A stretch of 64,000 nt of DNA from an uncultured Flavobacteriaceae bacterium (GTDB taxonomy: Bacteria > Bacteroidota > Bacteroidia > Flavobacteriales > Flavobacteriaceae): NCBI GenBank assembly GCA_947494205.1, contig CANLUH010000001.1, forward strand, positions 186,001-250,000. Reading direction: 5' to 3'. Each line of letters begins with the position of its first letter. The stretch's first letter is position 1. Position numbers and translations under genes: made by a program. Shown one piece after another: positions 9,143 through 17,891 of this stretch. The notes under the pieces are model-generated. The model was not told where the DNA came from and made no database searches. It saw only the letters and a program-made list of their open reading frames with translations.

Positions 9143-10036
9143 ATGAACGCATATATATTTCCAGGTCAAGGTGCTCAATTCTCAGGAATGGGCTTAGACT
9201 TATACGAGAATTCTCCAGAAGCTCAACATTTATTTGAAGACGCTAATGAAATTTTAGGATTTCATATTACAGATATTATGTTTGAAGGCACTGCAGAAGC
9301 TTTAAAAGAAACTAAAGTAACACAACCTGCTATCTTTTTACATTCTGTAATATTAGCTAAAACATTAGGAGAATCTTTTAAACCAGATATGGTTGCAGGA
9401 CACTCTTTAGGTGAATTTTCCGCATTAGTTGCTAATGGCGCTTTAACATTTCAAGATGGTTTAAAATTAGTATCACAACGTGCTTTAGCTATGCAAAAGG
9501 CTTGCGAAATGCAACCAAGTACTATGGCTGCTGTTTTAGGTCTAGAAGACGATATTGTTGAAAAAGTATGTGCTACAACAGACGGTATTGTAGTTGCTGC
9601 AAATTACAACTGCCCTGGGCAATTAGTAATCTCTGGAGAAATTGACGCTATTAATGCTGCTTGCGAAACTTTAAAATCTGAAGGTGCACGTCGTGCTTTA
9701 GTATTACCTGTTGGTGGTGCGTTTCATTCACCAATGATGGAACCTGCAAGAGAAGAACTAGCGGCTGCTATTGAAAACACAACATTTAGTAAACCAAACT
9801 GTCCTATTTATCAAAATGTAACAGCAAGTGCTATTATAGATGAATCGGAAATTAAGGCAAATTTAATATCTCAATTAACTGCTCCTGTTCGTTGGACGCA
9901 ATCTGTACAGCAAATGATTACTGATGGCGCAAGCTTATTTACAGAAGTTGGTCCTGGTAAAGTATTACAAGGTTTGGTTAGAAAAATAAATAGAGAGGCA
10001 CAAACGGCTTCGGCAACATTTCAAAGTAATTCTTAA
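9143..10036 (+). CDS. fabD: Malonyl-CoA:ACP transacylase
   Basis: Transfers malonyl groups from CoA to acyl carrier protein to supply fatty acid elongation. The 297-residue protein has the opening FPGQGAQFSGMG, the nucleophile elbow GHSLGEFSAL (Ser88), the catalytic His in GGAFHSPMM and the YQNVTA motif, all standard for FabD. Length is normal. Its stop codon shares a base with the lspA start (TAATG), so the two genes are translationally coupled. A good -7 promoter box precedes it. Confidence 0.97.
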   Translation: MNAYIFPGQGAQFSGMGLDLYENSPEAQHLFEDANEILGFHITDIMFEGTAEALKETKVTQPAIFLHSVILAKTLGESFKPDMVAGHSLGEFSALVANGALTFQDGLKLVSQRALAMQKACEMQPSTMAAVLGLEDDIVEKVCATTDGIVVAANYNCPGQLVISGEIDAINAACETLKSEGARRALVLPVGGAFHSPMMEPAREELAAAIENTTFSKPNCPIYQNVTASAIIDESEIKANLISQLTAPVRWTQSVQQMITDGASLFTEVGPGKVLQGLVRKINREAQTASATFQSNS

Positions 10037-10545
10037 TGAGCTCTAGATCTCTTTTTATAAGTTTCCTTATTGTTTTAAATATTGTATTAGACCAAGTGTC
10101 TAAAATTTGGGTTCGAGCAGATGTTATTGCAGGTAGTAGAACAGAGCTTTTAGGACAATACTTATCATTACATAATGTAGAAAACGATGGCGCCTTTTTA
10201 GGTTTAGGCGGTGATTTTAGTCCTGTATTAAAAATAATATTACTTAATGTATTACCAATAGTCGTATTACTGTTTGTACTCATTCATATTTTTAAGAATA
10301 AAGACTTAGACAAGGCTTCTGTAATTGGTTTTGCTTGCATTATTGGTGGTGGTGTTGCTAACATTTACGATAGAATATTATACGGTTCTGTTACCGATTT
10401 TCTACATATTGATTTAGGTGGTGTTTTTAGAACAGGAATTTTTAATGTTGCAGATATGTCTGTAATGGTTGGAATGGGCTGTTTATTATTGTCTAGTTTT
10501 AGGAACAGAAAAAAGAAGCCTCAAGAAGAAGAAAGTATTGCTTAA
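10036..10545 (+). CDS. lspA: Lipoprotein signal peptidase (signal peptidase II)
   Basis: Cleaves the signal peptide of prolipoproteins in the inner membrane. The 169-residue protein has four hydrophobic segments and the two catalytic-Asp motifs, GGGVANIYDRILYGSVTDF and FNVADMSVMVG, plus the VENDGAFLG motif. The charged C-terminal tail (RNRKKKPQEEES) would be cytoplasmic. It overlaps fabD by one base. Several lipoproteins in this window (15698, 17892, 33120) would be substrates. Confidence 0.96.
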   Translation: MSSRSLFISFLIVLNIVLDQVSKIWVRADVIAGSRTELLGQYLSLHNVENDGAFLGLGGDFSPVLKIILLNVLPIVVLLFVLIHIFKNKDLDKASVIGFACIIGGGVANIYDRILYGSVTDFLHIDLGGVFRTGIFNVADMSVMVGMGCLLLSSFRNRKKKPQEEESIA

Positions 10546-10560
10546 TAAGCATGTATTTTA

Positions 10561-10602
10561 GAATATAAAAAACCTCGATTGATATCGAGGTTTTTTATAT
10601 TC
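10561..10602. terminator. Bidirectional terminator between lspA and the amidohydrolase gene
   Basis: A perfect 19-bp inverted repeat (10561-10579 with 10584-10602) with a 4-base loop. The core AACCTCGAT is flanked by A and T runs, so it can stop transcription from both convergent genes. Confidence 0.93.
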
Positions 10603-10648
10603 TATTTTCAAAATGGTCTACACTATTCTATAATACAGAAGCCATCAT

Positions 10649-11926
10649 TTATTTTTTATAGACCTTACCTTCTTTCATTACAAAAACTATGGTCTCCATA
10701 GTTTTTATTTTTTCTAAAGGATTATCGTTAGTTGCAACTATATCTGCAATAAAACCAACTTTAAGTTTACCTATTTCGTTTTCCATACCTAATAGTTTAG
10801 CATTGGTAATGGTTGCGCTTTGTATCGTTTCTATCGCTGGCATTCCTGCTTCCATCATATAACCAAATTCTTTACCGTTATTTCCATGTTTAAATACTCC
10901 TGCATCTGTACCAAAAGCAATTCCTACACCTTTTTTATAGGCTTTTCCAAAAGTGCCCTGTATTTTTGGTCCTACTGCTAATGCTTTAGGTACAATAATA
11001 TCTGGGTAAAACCCTTTTATTTTCGCCTTCTCTTCTACTTCTTTTCCTGCTGTTATAGTTGGCACCAAATAGGCATCATGTTTTTTCATAAGCTCCATAG
11101 TTTCATCGCTCATATATGTACCATGTTCTATAGTTTTAACGCCTCCTAAAATGGCGCGTTGCATACCTTCATCTCCATGGGCATGTGCTGCTACATGCAT
11201 TCCGTAGTCTTTTGCTGTTTCGCAAATAGCTTTAACTTCTTCTAATGTAAATTGTGGATTACTTCCGCTTTTAGCCACACTTAAAACACCTCCTGTTGCT
11301 GTTATTTTAATGCAATCTGCTCCGTTTTTATAACGTTGTCTTACTGCTTTTTTAGCATCGTCTACACTATTAACAACACCTTCTTTTGGGCCTGGGTTTC
11401 CCATTAAATCTTTCCTATTGCCGTTAGTTGGATCGGCATGTCCTCCTGTAGTTGCTAGAGATTTTCCTGCTGTAAACACTCTTGGACCTTCTACTTTACC
11501 TGAGTTAATAGCATTTCTTAAAGCGATATTAACACCACTTCCGCCTAAGTCTCTTACCGTTGTAAATCCTGAATACAGCGTTTCTTTTGCAAAAACTGTA
11601 GAATTGAATGCAATATCTGCTTCATCTAATGTGTATTTTTCTAAATAACGTTTGGGGTTACTTTCGCCTTCTAAATGCACATGCATATCTATAAGACCTG
11701 GCATAACTGTTTTAGATTTTAAGTCTATTACTATAGCATTAGCATCTTTAGGTTGGGTATAACCATTATTAATGGCTATAATTTTATTGCCTGAAACGAC
11801 TATTGTTTTATTCGTTTCTACTGTTCCTTTTTCGGTATTTATTAGTTTACCACAATGCAAATACGTGTCTTGTGCATTAATAGTTATTGAAAATAATACT
11901 GCTAAAAATAAAATTAAACGTTGCAT
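10649..11926 (-). CDS. Exported amidohydrolase (imidazolonepropionase/prolidase-like)
   Basis: A 425-residue metal-dependent hydrolase with a signal peptide (QRLILFLAVLFSITINAQ), so it acts in the periplasm. Metal-binding motifs are visible: LIDMHVHLEG (HxH), VAAHAHGDEG, IEHGTY and FGTDAGV. This order belongs to the imidazolonepropionase-like / Xaa-Pro dipeptidase-like amidohydrolases that cleave acylated amino acids or proline dipeptides; the substrate is not readable. The gene begins 4 bases after the galE stop and probably shares its transcript. A bidirectional terminator lies downstream. Confidence 0.88.
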   Translation of the reverse strand: MQRLILFLAVLFSITINAQDTYLHCGKLINTEKGTVETNKTIVVSGNKIIAINNGYTQPKDANAIVIDLKSKTVMPGLIDMHVHLEGESNPKRYLEKYTLDEADIAFNSTVFAKETLYSGFTTVRDLGGSGVNIALRNAINSGKVEGPRVFTAGKSLATTGGHADPTNGNRKDLMGNPGPKEGVVNSVDDAKKAVRQRYKNGADCIKITATGGVLSVAKSGSNPQFTLEEVKAICETAKDYGMHVAAHAHGDEGMQRAILGGVKTIEHGTYMSDETMELMKKHDAYLVPTITAGKEVEEKAKIKGFYPDIIVPKALAVGPKIQGTFGKAYKKGVGIAFGTDAGVFKHGNNGKEFGYMMEAGMPAIETIQSATITNAKLLGMENEIGKLKVGFIADIVATNDNPLEKIKTMETIVFVMKEGKVYKK

Positions 11927-11930
11927 AGAG

Positions 11931-12941
11931 TTATAGTTTTTGTTGCCAGTTCCAGGCGGATTTCATAGCATCGTCTAAAGACGATTCTGCTGTCCAACCT
12001 AAAACGGTATTTGCTTTTGTAGTATCGGCATAGGCAGAAATAACATCGCCTTTACGTCTGTCTACAATTTTATAATTCAATTTTTTATTTGAAACACGTT
12101 CAAAAGACTTTATGACTTGTAAAACAGAACTTCCAGTTCCTGTTCCTAAGTTAAAGACTTCAAAATTGGTTTCATTGTTATCGTTTAGTAATCTTTGTAA
12201 AGCTACTACATGTGCTTTTGCTAAATCTACTACATGAATATAATCTCTAATACAGGTACCATCTTCGGTTGGGTAATCGTTACCGAATACTGAGAGTTCT
12301 TCTCTTATACCTTGTCCTGTTTGTGTAATATAGGGCACTAAATTTTGTGGTACTCCTATTGGTAATTCTCCTATTTTTGCCGATTTGTGTGCACCTATTG
12401 GGTTAAAATAACGCAAGGCTATTGCTTTAAAATCTGGCGTTACTTTACAAATATCTTCTATAATATTCTCTCCTATTTTTTTTGTATTACCGTAAGGTGA
12501 CTCTGCTGGTTTAATTGGTGCGTTTTCTGTTATAGGCATAGTGTCTGCTTGACCGTAAACTGTACAGGAGGAACTAAAGATAAAATTAGAGTGCTCTAAT
12601 TTATTTAGTTCTTGTAATACATAAACCAAAGTGTTAATATTATTTTCGTAGTACATTAATGGATTCTCTACACTTTCGCCAACGGCTTTACTTGCAGCAA
12701 AGTGTATAACACCTTTTATATCTTGATGTGCTCTAAAAAAATCTTGTACTTTGGCTTTATCTTTTAAATCCAGCTTAATAAAAGTTGGGGCTTGATTTGT
12801 TATAGATATTATATTTTCTAATACTTTTATGGAGGCATTGGAAAGATTATCTATTATAACTACCTCGAATCCTGAGTTTTGAAGTTCTACTACTGTGTGT
12901 GAGCCTATAAATCCTAATCCGCCTGTTACTACTATTTTCAT
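11931..12941 (-). CDS. galE: UDP-glucose 4-epimerase
   Basis: Interconverts UDP-glucose and UDP-galactose for sugar use and envelope polysaccharide. The 336-residue protein has the NAD site GGLGFIGSHTVVEL at its N-terminus, FAASKAVGES, FSSSCTVYG and the YGNTKKIGE catalytic Tyr/Lys motif, then ALRYFNPIGAH and RDYIHVVDLA. All are diagnostic for GalE and the length is typical. The 184-base gap upstream is largely filled by a hairpin-rich repeat, so the promoter should lie at the start-proximal end. Confidence 0.96.
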   Translation of the reverse strand: MKIVVTGGLGFIGSHTVVELQNSGFEVVIIDNLSNASIKVLENIISITNQAPTFIKLDLKDKAKVQDFFRAHQDIKGVIHFAASKAVGESVENPLMYYENNINTLVYVLQELNKLEHSNFIFSSSCTVYGQADTMPITENAPIKPAESPYGNTKKIGENIIEDICKVTPDFKAIALRYFNPIGAHKSAKIGELPIGVPQNLVPYITQTGQGIREELSVFGNDYPTEDGTCIRDYIHVVDLAKAHVVALQRLLNDNNETNFEVFNLGTGTGSSVLQVIKSFERVSNKKLNYKIVDRRKGDVISAYADTTKANTVLGWTAESSLDDAMKSAWNWQQKL

Positions 12942-13004
12942 GTATTTATAATACTGTTTTAGGTGTTACATGGAACTTGCCAATAGTTAATTGGTCTAGA
13001 ACTT

Positions 13005-13126
13005 GCGAGAAGGATGGAAGCGGCATCCTTTTAAATGCACTATTTTGAGTTTCTACGAAAAATAGTGCATTTAAAAGATACAGCGGACAGCCTGACTTTT
13101 GCTTTTTTCGAGCAAAAGACTCGCCC
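13005..13126 (-). repeat. Dispersed intergenic hairpin element, copy 1
   Basis: Read on the minus strand it starts GGGCG (overlapping the stop codon of the aminotransferase gene), then a CTTTTGCT/AGCAAAAG hairpin. The block GTCAGGCTGTCCGCTGTATC with TTTT (13073-13096) follows, then a long hairpin (AAATGCACTATTTT with its complement), then AAAAGGATGCCGCTTC (13017-13032). The same blocks in the same order occur at 29269-29344 on the plus strand, with 20/24 and 14/16 identical bases but a different hairpin between them. Confidence 0.8.
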
Positions 13127-14283
13127 TAATTATTATCTATAAAATCTATTACTGTTTTTGTTATAAACGCTATTTGCTCATCATCTAACTCGGTATGCAT
13201 TGGCAGAGAAATAACTTCTTTTACTAATTGATTTGTTACCGTAAAGTCTTCTTCTTTATAACGTGTGTCAATATAGGCTTTTTGTTTGTGTAATGGTATT
13301 GGATAATACACACCACACGGAATACCTTGCTCATTTAAATGTTGTACTAGAGCATCTCTATCACTTCCTACTATTTTAAGTGTGTATTGATGAAATACAT
13401 GACAGTCGCAGGTATCGCAAATACCTTCACAACCATTTACTGTTTTTGGCGTTATTATTTTTGGATGATTAACAAATGCTGCTGTATATTTTCTAGCGGC
13501 TTCTCGTCTAGCATTATTATACGTATCTAGATTTGGTAATTTGGCATCTAAAACTGCTGCTTGTATAGAATCTAAACGCGAATTTACACCTACTACATCG
13601 TGATGATAACGTTTGTACATCCCGTGATTTACAATACCTCTAATGGTATGTGCTAAATCGTCGTCGTTTGTAAAAATAGCACCGCCATCACCATAACACC
13701 CTAGATTTTTAGATGGAAAAAACGATGTTGATGCCACATGTCCTATTGTGCCAGACATGGCTTTTTTACCGTCACTGTATTTATATTTTGCTCCTATTCC
13801 TTGAGCATTATCTTCTATAATATAAAGGTTGTGCTCTTCTGCAATAGCCATTAAGGCTTCCATATTAGCACATTGTCCAAATAAATGCACAGGAACTATA
13901 GCTTTAGTTTTTGGAGTGATTGCTTTTTTTACAGCATCTATATCTATATTAAACGTTTCTGCATCTACATCTACTAATACTGGTGTTAGGTTTAATAGCG
14001 CAATAACTTCTACGGTAGCCGCAAAAGTAAAATCGGCAGTAATAACTTCGTCTCCGGGTTTTAAGCCTAGTCCCATCATTGCTATCTGCAATGCATCGGT
14101 TCCGTTAGCACATGGAATAACATGTTTTACGCCTAAATAGGTTTCTAGATTTTTTTGAAATTGATGAACCTTTGGCCCATTTACAAATGCTGTAGTTTCT
14201 AAAACTTCTTGTATAGATTCGTTTACAACATCTTTTATACCTGCATACTGACCTTTAAGGTCAACCATTTGAATTTTTTTCAT
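13126..14283 (-). CDS. DegT/DnrJ/EryC1-family sugar aminotransferase
   Basis: A PLP enzyme that would transfer an amino group to a nucleotide-linked keto sugar for O-antigen, capsule or glycan synthesis. The 385-residue protein (from ATG 14283; an ATG 24 bases upstream only adds a short non-homologous leader) has GTDALQIAMMGLGLKPGDEV, IEDNAQ with the PLP-contacting Asp, and the Schiff-base Lys in SFFPSKNLGCYGDGGA. That motif resembles WbpE/WlbC-type UDP-sugar aminotransferases. A Cys-rich insertion, CEGICDTCDCHVFHQYTLK, precedes the C-terminal domain. It is divergent from the Kdo transferase gene and close to galE, which supports an envelope-sugar role. Confidence 0.9.
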   Translation of the reverse strand: MKKIQMVDLKGQYAGIKDVVNESIQEVLETTAFVNGPKVHQFQKNLETYLGVKHVIPCANGTDALQIAMMGLGLKPGDEVITADFTFAATVEVIALLNLTPVLVDVDAETFNIDIDAVKKAITPKTKAIVPVHLFGQCANMEALMAIAEEHNLYIIEDNAQGIGAKYKYSDGKKAMSGTIGHVASTSFFPSKNLGCYGDGGAIFTNDDDLAHTIRGIVNHGMYKRYHHDVVGVNSRLDSIQAAVLDAKLPNLDTYNNARREAARKYTAAFVNHPKIITPKTVNGCEGICDTCDCHVFHQYTLKIVGSDRDALVQHLNEQGIPCGVYYPIPLHKQKAYIDTRYKEEDFTVTNQLVKEVISLPMHTELDDEQIAFITKTVIDFIDNN

Positions 14284-14309
14284 ACCATACGAAATTACAA
14301 AATTCATAA

Positions 14310-15590
14310 ATGTTAAACAATGAATTATGTATTTTAGCGCAAACGTTTTTAAAATTGAATATACTTTATACTTTAGGGGTTTATCTTGCTGGCTTTGTAC
14401 TGCCTTTTATTGCCTTGTTTAACATTAAGATAAAACTAGGGGTTGAAGGCCGTAAAAAAGCATTTAATGCTTTAGAATCTGAATTATCTAAAACCGATAA
14501 AACATTATGGTTTCATTGTGCTTCGCTTGGTGAGTACGAACAGGGACTTCCTGTTTTTGAAGCCTTGAGACAACAGTATGCTACCCATAAAATTGTGTTA
14601 TCGTTTTTCTCACCTTCGGGTTACGAAATACGAAAGAACTCTCCTATTGCCGATGTGGTTATTTACCTTCCATTGGATACACCTAGTAATGCTAAACGTT
14701 TTTTAAATATAGTACATCCTGAATTAACCGTTTTTGTTAAGTATGATATCTGGCCTAATGTTTTAAAGGAATTAAAAAAACGTGAATTAAAAGCGATTTT
14801 AATTTCTGCTGCTTTTAGAGCGAACCAATCGTTTTTTAAATGGTATGGCAAACAAACTCGAGAAGCGTTATTTGCTTTCGACCATATTTTTACACAAAAT
14901 GAACATTCTAAAGTGCTTTTAGAGCAAATAAATTACACAACAACTTCAGTCTCTGGAGATACGCGCTTTGATAGAGTTACAAATCAATTAAACCAGAATA
15001 ATACTATTGGTTTTATTGAAGACTTTAAACAAAATAAATTATGTGTTGTAGTTGGTAGTTCTTGGCCTGAAGACGAAAAATTATTAGTGAGCCATATTAA
15101 TACAGAGGCTTTAACTAGCACTAAATTTATTATTGCGCCTCATAATATTAAAACAAATCAGATTAATCATTTAAAAGAAAGTATTAATAGGTCTTGTATT
15201 TTATTTTCTGAAAAGGAAGGAAAAGATTTAAGCAACTACCAAGTTTTAATTCTAGACACTATTGGTTTATTGAGTAAGGTGTATAATTATGCCGACATTG
15301 CTTACATTGGCGGTGCAATGGGGTCTACAGGTTTACATAACACTTTAGAAGCTGCTGTTTTTGGAGTCCCTATCATTATAGGTAATAATCATGAAAAATT
15401 TCCTGAGGCACAAGAAATGATAAACCATAATGGATTGCTATCTATAAGCAATCAAACAGAACTAAATAGCGCACTTAACGCTTTTGTTTCTAACACAGAA
15501 AAGCGCTTGTCTTTTGGAAAGCAAAATGAACTCTACATAAAAAAAAATAAGGGTGCTGTAGTCCAAATTCTTAATTTTTTACGTATTTAA
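14310..15590 (+). CDS. waaA: 3-deoxy-D-manno-octulosonic acid (Kdo) transferase
   Basis: Adds Kdo to the lipid A precursor at the inner membrane. It has an N-terminal hydrophobic anchor (YTLGVYLAGFVLPFIALF), then WFHCASLGEYEQGLPVF with the acidic catalytic residue, a GT30-type N-domain (FVKYDIWPN) and the C-domain AYIGGAMGSTGLHNTLEAAVFG. The listed start, ATG 14310, gives 426 residues. TTG 14355 is a plausible alternative because the family usually begins near NILYTLG, and a TATTTTAG box (close to TAnnTTTG) lies between the two. The 26-base gap to the divergent aminotransferase gene implies overlapping promoters. Confidence 0.93.
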   Translation: MLNNELCILAQTFLKLNILYTLGVYLAGFVLPFIALFNIKIKLGVEGRKKAFNALESELSKTDKTLWFHCASLGEYEQGLPVFEALRQQYATHKIVLSFFSPSGYEIRKNSPIADVVIYLPLDTPSNAKRFLNIVHPELTVFVKYDIWPNVLKELKKRELKAILISAAFRANQSFFKWYGKQTREALFAFDHIFTQNEHSKVLLEQINYTTTSVSGDTRFDRVTNQLNQNNTIGFIEDFKQNKLCVVVGSSWPEDEKLLVSHINTEALTSTKFIIAPHNIKTNQINHLKESINRSCILFSEKEGKDLSNYQVLILDTIGLLSKVYNYADIAYIGGAMGSTGLHNTLEAAVFGVPIIIGNNHEKFPEAQEMINHNGLLSISNQTELNSALNAFVSNTEKRLSFGKQNELYIKKNKGAVVQILNFLRI

Positions 15591-15697
15591 ACTATAATAT
15601 TTGTCCTTTATCGACTAAATGTTAAAATTTGTTAAAAAAAAAGGCCGTTTTTAATTTTCAAAATGTTAATTTCACGGCTCATTAAAAACTTAGACCA

Positions 15698-16117
15698 ATG
15701 AAAAAATTATTATTAAGTGCTGCTTTATTACTAGCACTAAGTGTATCATTCACATCATGTAGAGACGTAAAAGACAATGCAGATGCTGCTGGTGATGCTA
15801 TTGAAAATGCTGCTGATGCTGCTGGAGAAGCTGTAGATAATGCTGCTGATGCCGCTGGTGAAGCTGTAGACAATGCTGCTGATGCTGCTGATAAAGCTGT
15901 AGATGCTGCTGGAAATGTTGTGGAAGATGCTAAAAATATGGCTGGTGATGCTGTAGATGCAACTAAAGATGCTGCTGATAAGGCTGTAGACGCTGCTGAC
16001 AAAGCTGTTGGAGATGCTAAAGATGCTGCTGTTGATGCTGCAGATAAAGCTACTGATGCTGCTGACAAAGCTGTAGACGATGCTAAGAAAAAATTAGACG
16101 GATTAAAGAAAGAGTAA
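15698..16117 (+). CDS. Lipoprotein with LEA-like 11-residue repeats
   Basis: A 139-residue protein with a lipoprotein signal peptide (lipobox SFTSC, Cys21), so it should be lipid-anchored in the envelope. The rest is an Ala/Asp/Lys-rich amphipathic helix. Three consecutive 11-residue units, NAADAAGEAVD twice and NAADAADKAVD once (residues 37-69), are preceded by a degenerate unit and followed by AADKAVD-type heptads. The 33-base periodicity is also visible in the DNA (15806-15904). The 11-mer resembles group 3 LEA desiccation-protection proteins; function here is unproven. The long open frame on the opposite strand is a by-product of the repeat. It is monocistronic, ending at a strong terminator. 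Confidence 0.8.
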   Translation: MKKLLLSAALLLALSVSFTSCRDVKDNADAAGDAIENAADAAGEAVDNAADAAGEAVDNAADAADKAVDAAGNVVEDAKNMAGDAVDATKDAADKAVDAADKAVGDAKDAAVDAADKATDAADKAVDDAKKKLDGLKKE

Positions 16118-16138
16118 TTTTTCTTTACATAATTATAG

Positions 16139-16172
16139 AAAAGCCTTTGTACATACAAAGGCTTTTTTTGTT
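16139..16172 (+). terminator. Intrinsic terminator after the repeat lipoprotein gene
   Basis: A 13-bp stem, AAAAGCCTTTGTA (16139-16151) with its complement (16154-16166), followed by a T run. Confidence 0.88.
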
Positions 16173-16244
16173 TCTAAATTTAATCTTTATTACTACTATT
16201 TAAATTTTTAATTATAATGTTATTTATAGTTTTAATTTTATCCG

Positions 16245-16252
16245 TATTTTTG
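16245..16252 (+). promoter_or_regulatory. Candidate -7 box for the metK riboswitch transcript
   Basis: TATTTTTG matches TAnnTTTG. It lies 17 bases before the first helix of the predicted riboswitch, which places the transcript start just ahead of that RNA. Confidence 0.55.
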
Positions 16253-16268
16253 CAAGCGAATAATAAAA

Positions 16269-16363
16269 AGAGGAAGGATTTGACTGATTGCAACCTCTAG
16301 TTTCTAAATAATTAAGAAACGGTTTCGAAATTGCATTCGAAATTAAAAAATGCTAAAGGCAGT
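16269..16363 (+). promoter_or_regulatory. SAM-II-type riboswitch aptamer with long loop, upstream of metK
   Basis: It would bind S-adenosylmethionine and control metK. Helix P1 is AGAGG (16269-16273) with CCTCT (16294-16298). Between them is GATTTGACTGATTGCA, matching the SAM-II GAUUU...UUGCA pattern. The pseudoknot pairs ACTG (16283-16286) with CAGT (16360-16363), and the conserved GCTAAA is at 16352-16357. SAM-II normally has a short L3 of about 10 bases. Here it is about 50 bases and contains two extra hairpins (GTTTCT/AGAAAC and TTTCGAA/TTCGAAA), as in the long-loop SAM-II variants. The placement directly before a SAM synthetase gene supports the assignment. Confidence 0.78.
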
Positions 16364-16400
16364 GTAAACTTCCTTCGACGTTTTCGTCAAATCCTCTGAC
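16364..16400 (+). promoter_or_regulatory. Putative expression platform of the metK riboswitch
   Basis: GTCAAATCCT (16386-16395) is perfectly complementary over 10 bases to AGGATTTGAC (16275-16284) inside the aptamer. The same strand can instead join a GACG-TTTT-CGTC hairpin (16377-16388). The two pairings are mutually exclusive with the ligand-bound fold, as expected of a switch. The segment lies 22 bases before the metK start. Confidence 0.55.
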
Positions 16401-16417
16401 TAAAATAATTTTATAGA

Positions 16418-17671
16418 ATGGCATATTTATTTACTTCGGAAAGTGTTTCTGAAGGACACCCAGATAAAGTAGCAGATCAAATTAGTGATGCTTTAATTGA
16501 TAATTTTTTAGCATTCGATGCTAACTCTAAAGTAGCTTGCGAAACTTTAGTAACTACCGGACAAGTTGTATTGGCTGGAGAAGTAAAATCGCAAACGTAT
16601 TTAGATGTACAAAAAATAGCTAGAGATACTATTAATAAAATTGGCTACACGAAAAGCGAATATATGTTTGATGGTAATTCTTGTGGTGTTTTTAGTGCTA
16701 TCCACGAACAGTCAGACGATATTAATCGTGGTGTAGATAGAGAGACTAAAGAAGAGCAAGGTGCTGGAGACCAAGGTATGATGTTTGGTTACGCTACCAA
16801 AGAGACTGAAAACTATATGCCTTTGGCTTTAGATTTGTCTCACAAAATATTAATTGAACTTGCCGAATTACGTCGTGAAAACAAAGACATTACATATTTA
16901 AGACCAGATTCTAAAAGTCAGGTTACTATTGAGTATAGTGATGATAATGTACCACAGCGTATCGAAGCTATAGTAGTGTCTACACAGCATGACGATTTTG
17001 ATACGGATGAAGCCATGCTTGCTAAGATTAGAAAAGACATCGTGGATATTTTAATACCACGTGTAATAGCAAAGTTACCTGAACATTTAAGACCATTATT
17101 TAATAACGATATTAAATACCATATTAACCCTACTGGAAAGTTTGTAATTGGTGGACCTCACGGAGATACTGGTTTAACTGGACGTAAAATTATTGTAGAT
17201 ACTTACGGTGGGAAAGGCGCACATGGTGGTGGTGCTTTTTCTGGTAAAGACCCAAGTAAGGTAGACCGTAGTGCAGCTTACGCTACTAGACATGTTGCTA
17301 AAAATTTAGTCGCTGCTGGTGTTTGTGACGAAATTTTAGTACAGGTTTCTTATGCTATTGGCGTTGTTGAGCCTATGGGAATTTTTGTAGATACTTATGG
17401 AACTTGCCCTTTTAATATGACGGATGGTGAGATTGCTGATAAAATTGCTAAAATTTTCGATATGCGTCCTGCTGCTATTGAGTCTCGTTTAAAATTACGT
17501 AGTCCAATGTATAGCGAAACTGCTGCATACGGACACATGGGTAGACAAAACGAAACGGTTACCAAAACATTCTCTCAGCCTAACGGGGCTCCTAAAACAA
17601 TGGATGTAGAATTATTTACATGGGAAAAACTTGACTTTGTTGATGCTGTTAAAGCTGAATTTGGATTGTAA
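16418..17671 (+). CDS. metK: S-adenosylmethionine synthetase
   Basis: Makes S-adenosylmethionine from methionine and ATP in the cytoplasm. The 417-residue protein has [20 protein letters not shown] (His14, Asp16, Lys17), the flexible-loop DQGMMFGYA, the P-loop-like [15 protein letters not shown], and [19 protein letters not shown]. It is somewhat longer than the 384-residue E. coli enzyme, as is usual in Bacteroidota. The 300-base leader contains a -7 box, a SAM-II-like aptamer and a complementary switching segment, so feedback control by its own product is likely. Confidence 0.98.
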   Translation: MAYLFTSESVSEGHPDKVADQISDALIDNFLAFDANSKVACETLVTTGQVVLAGEVKSQTYLDVQKIARDTINKIGYTKSEYMFDGNSCGVFSAIHEQSDDINRGVDRETKEEQGAGDQGMMFGYATKETENYMPLALDLSHKILIELAELRRENKDITYLRPDSKSQVTIEYSDDNVPQRIEAIVVSTQHDDFDTDEAMLAKIRKDIVDILIPRVIAKLPEHLRPLFNNDIKYHINPTGKFVIGGPHGDTGLTGRKIIVDTYGGKGAHGGGAFSGKDPSKVDRSAAYATRHVAKNLVAAGVCDEILVQVSYAIGVVEPMGIFVDTYGTCPFNMTDGEIADKIAKIFDMRPAAIESRLKLRSPMYSETAAYGHMGRQNETVTKTFSQPNGAPKTMDVELFTWEKLDFVDAVKAEFGL

Positions 17672-17696
17672 TCTTTATTAAAATATAAATAACATT

Positions 17697-17732
17697 AAAA
17701 AAGACCTTTCATAAAATGAAAGGTCTTTTTGG
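17697..17732 (+). terminator. Intrinsic terminator after metK
   Basis: A 15-bp perfect stem AAAAAGACCTTTCAT (17698-17712) with its complement (17716-17730), a 3-base loop and T/A runs on both sides. Confidence 0.92.
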
Positions 17733-17891
17733 TTTTATAAACTATCTAAATAAATCCTGTGATAGTCAAAGAGGTTATACAAACAGTTTTACCACCTACA
17801 ATCATATCAATCTATAAATGATATAGATTGCTTTAGTGAGCTTTATGTTTTTACTTTCAAAAATAGCCTCCTTTAAATTTTAATAATATAC

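Noticed and set aside
15682..16158. A 158-codon open frame on the minus strand over the repeat lipoprotein gene, rich in Ala and Ser
   Set aside because: It is the complement of the GCT/GAT-rich repeat; the plus strand has a signal peptide, lipobox and repeat logic, and the minus frame has none.
17750..17860. A CAATCTATA / TATAGATTG inverted repeat after metK, considered as an RNA or operator
   Set aside because: The stem is A+T-rich, has no tail or context, and chance cannot be excluded.
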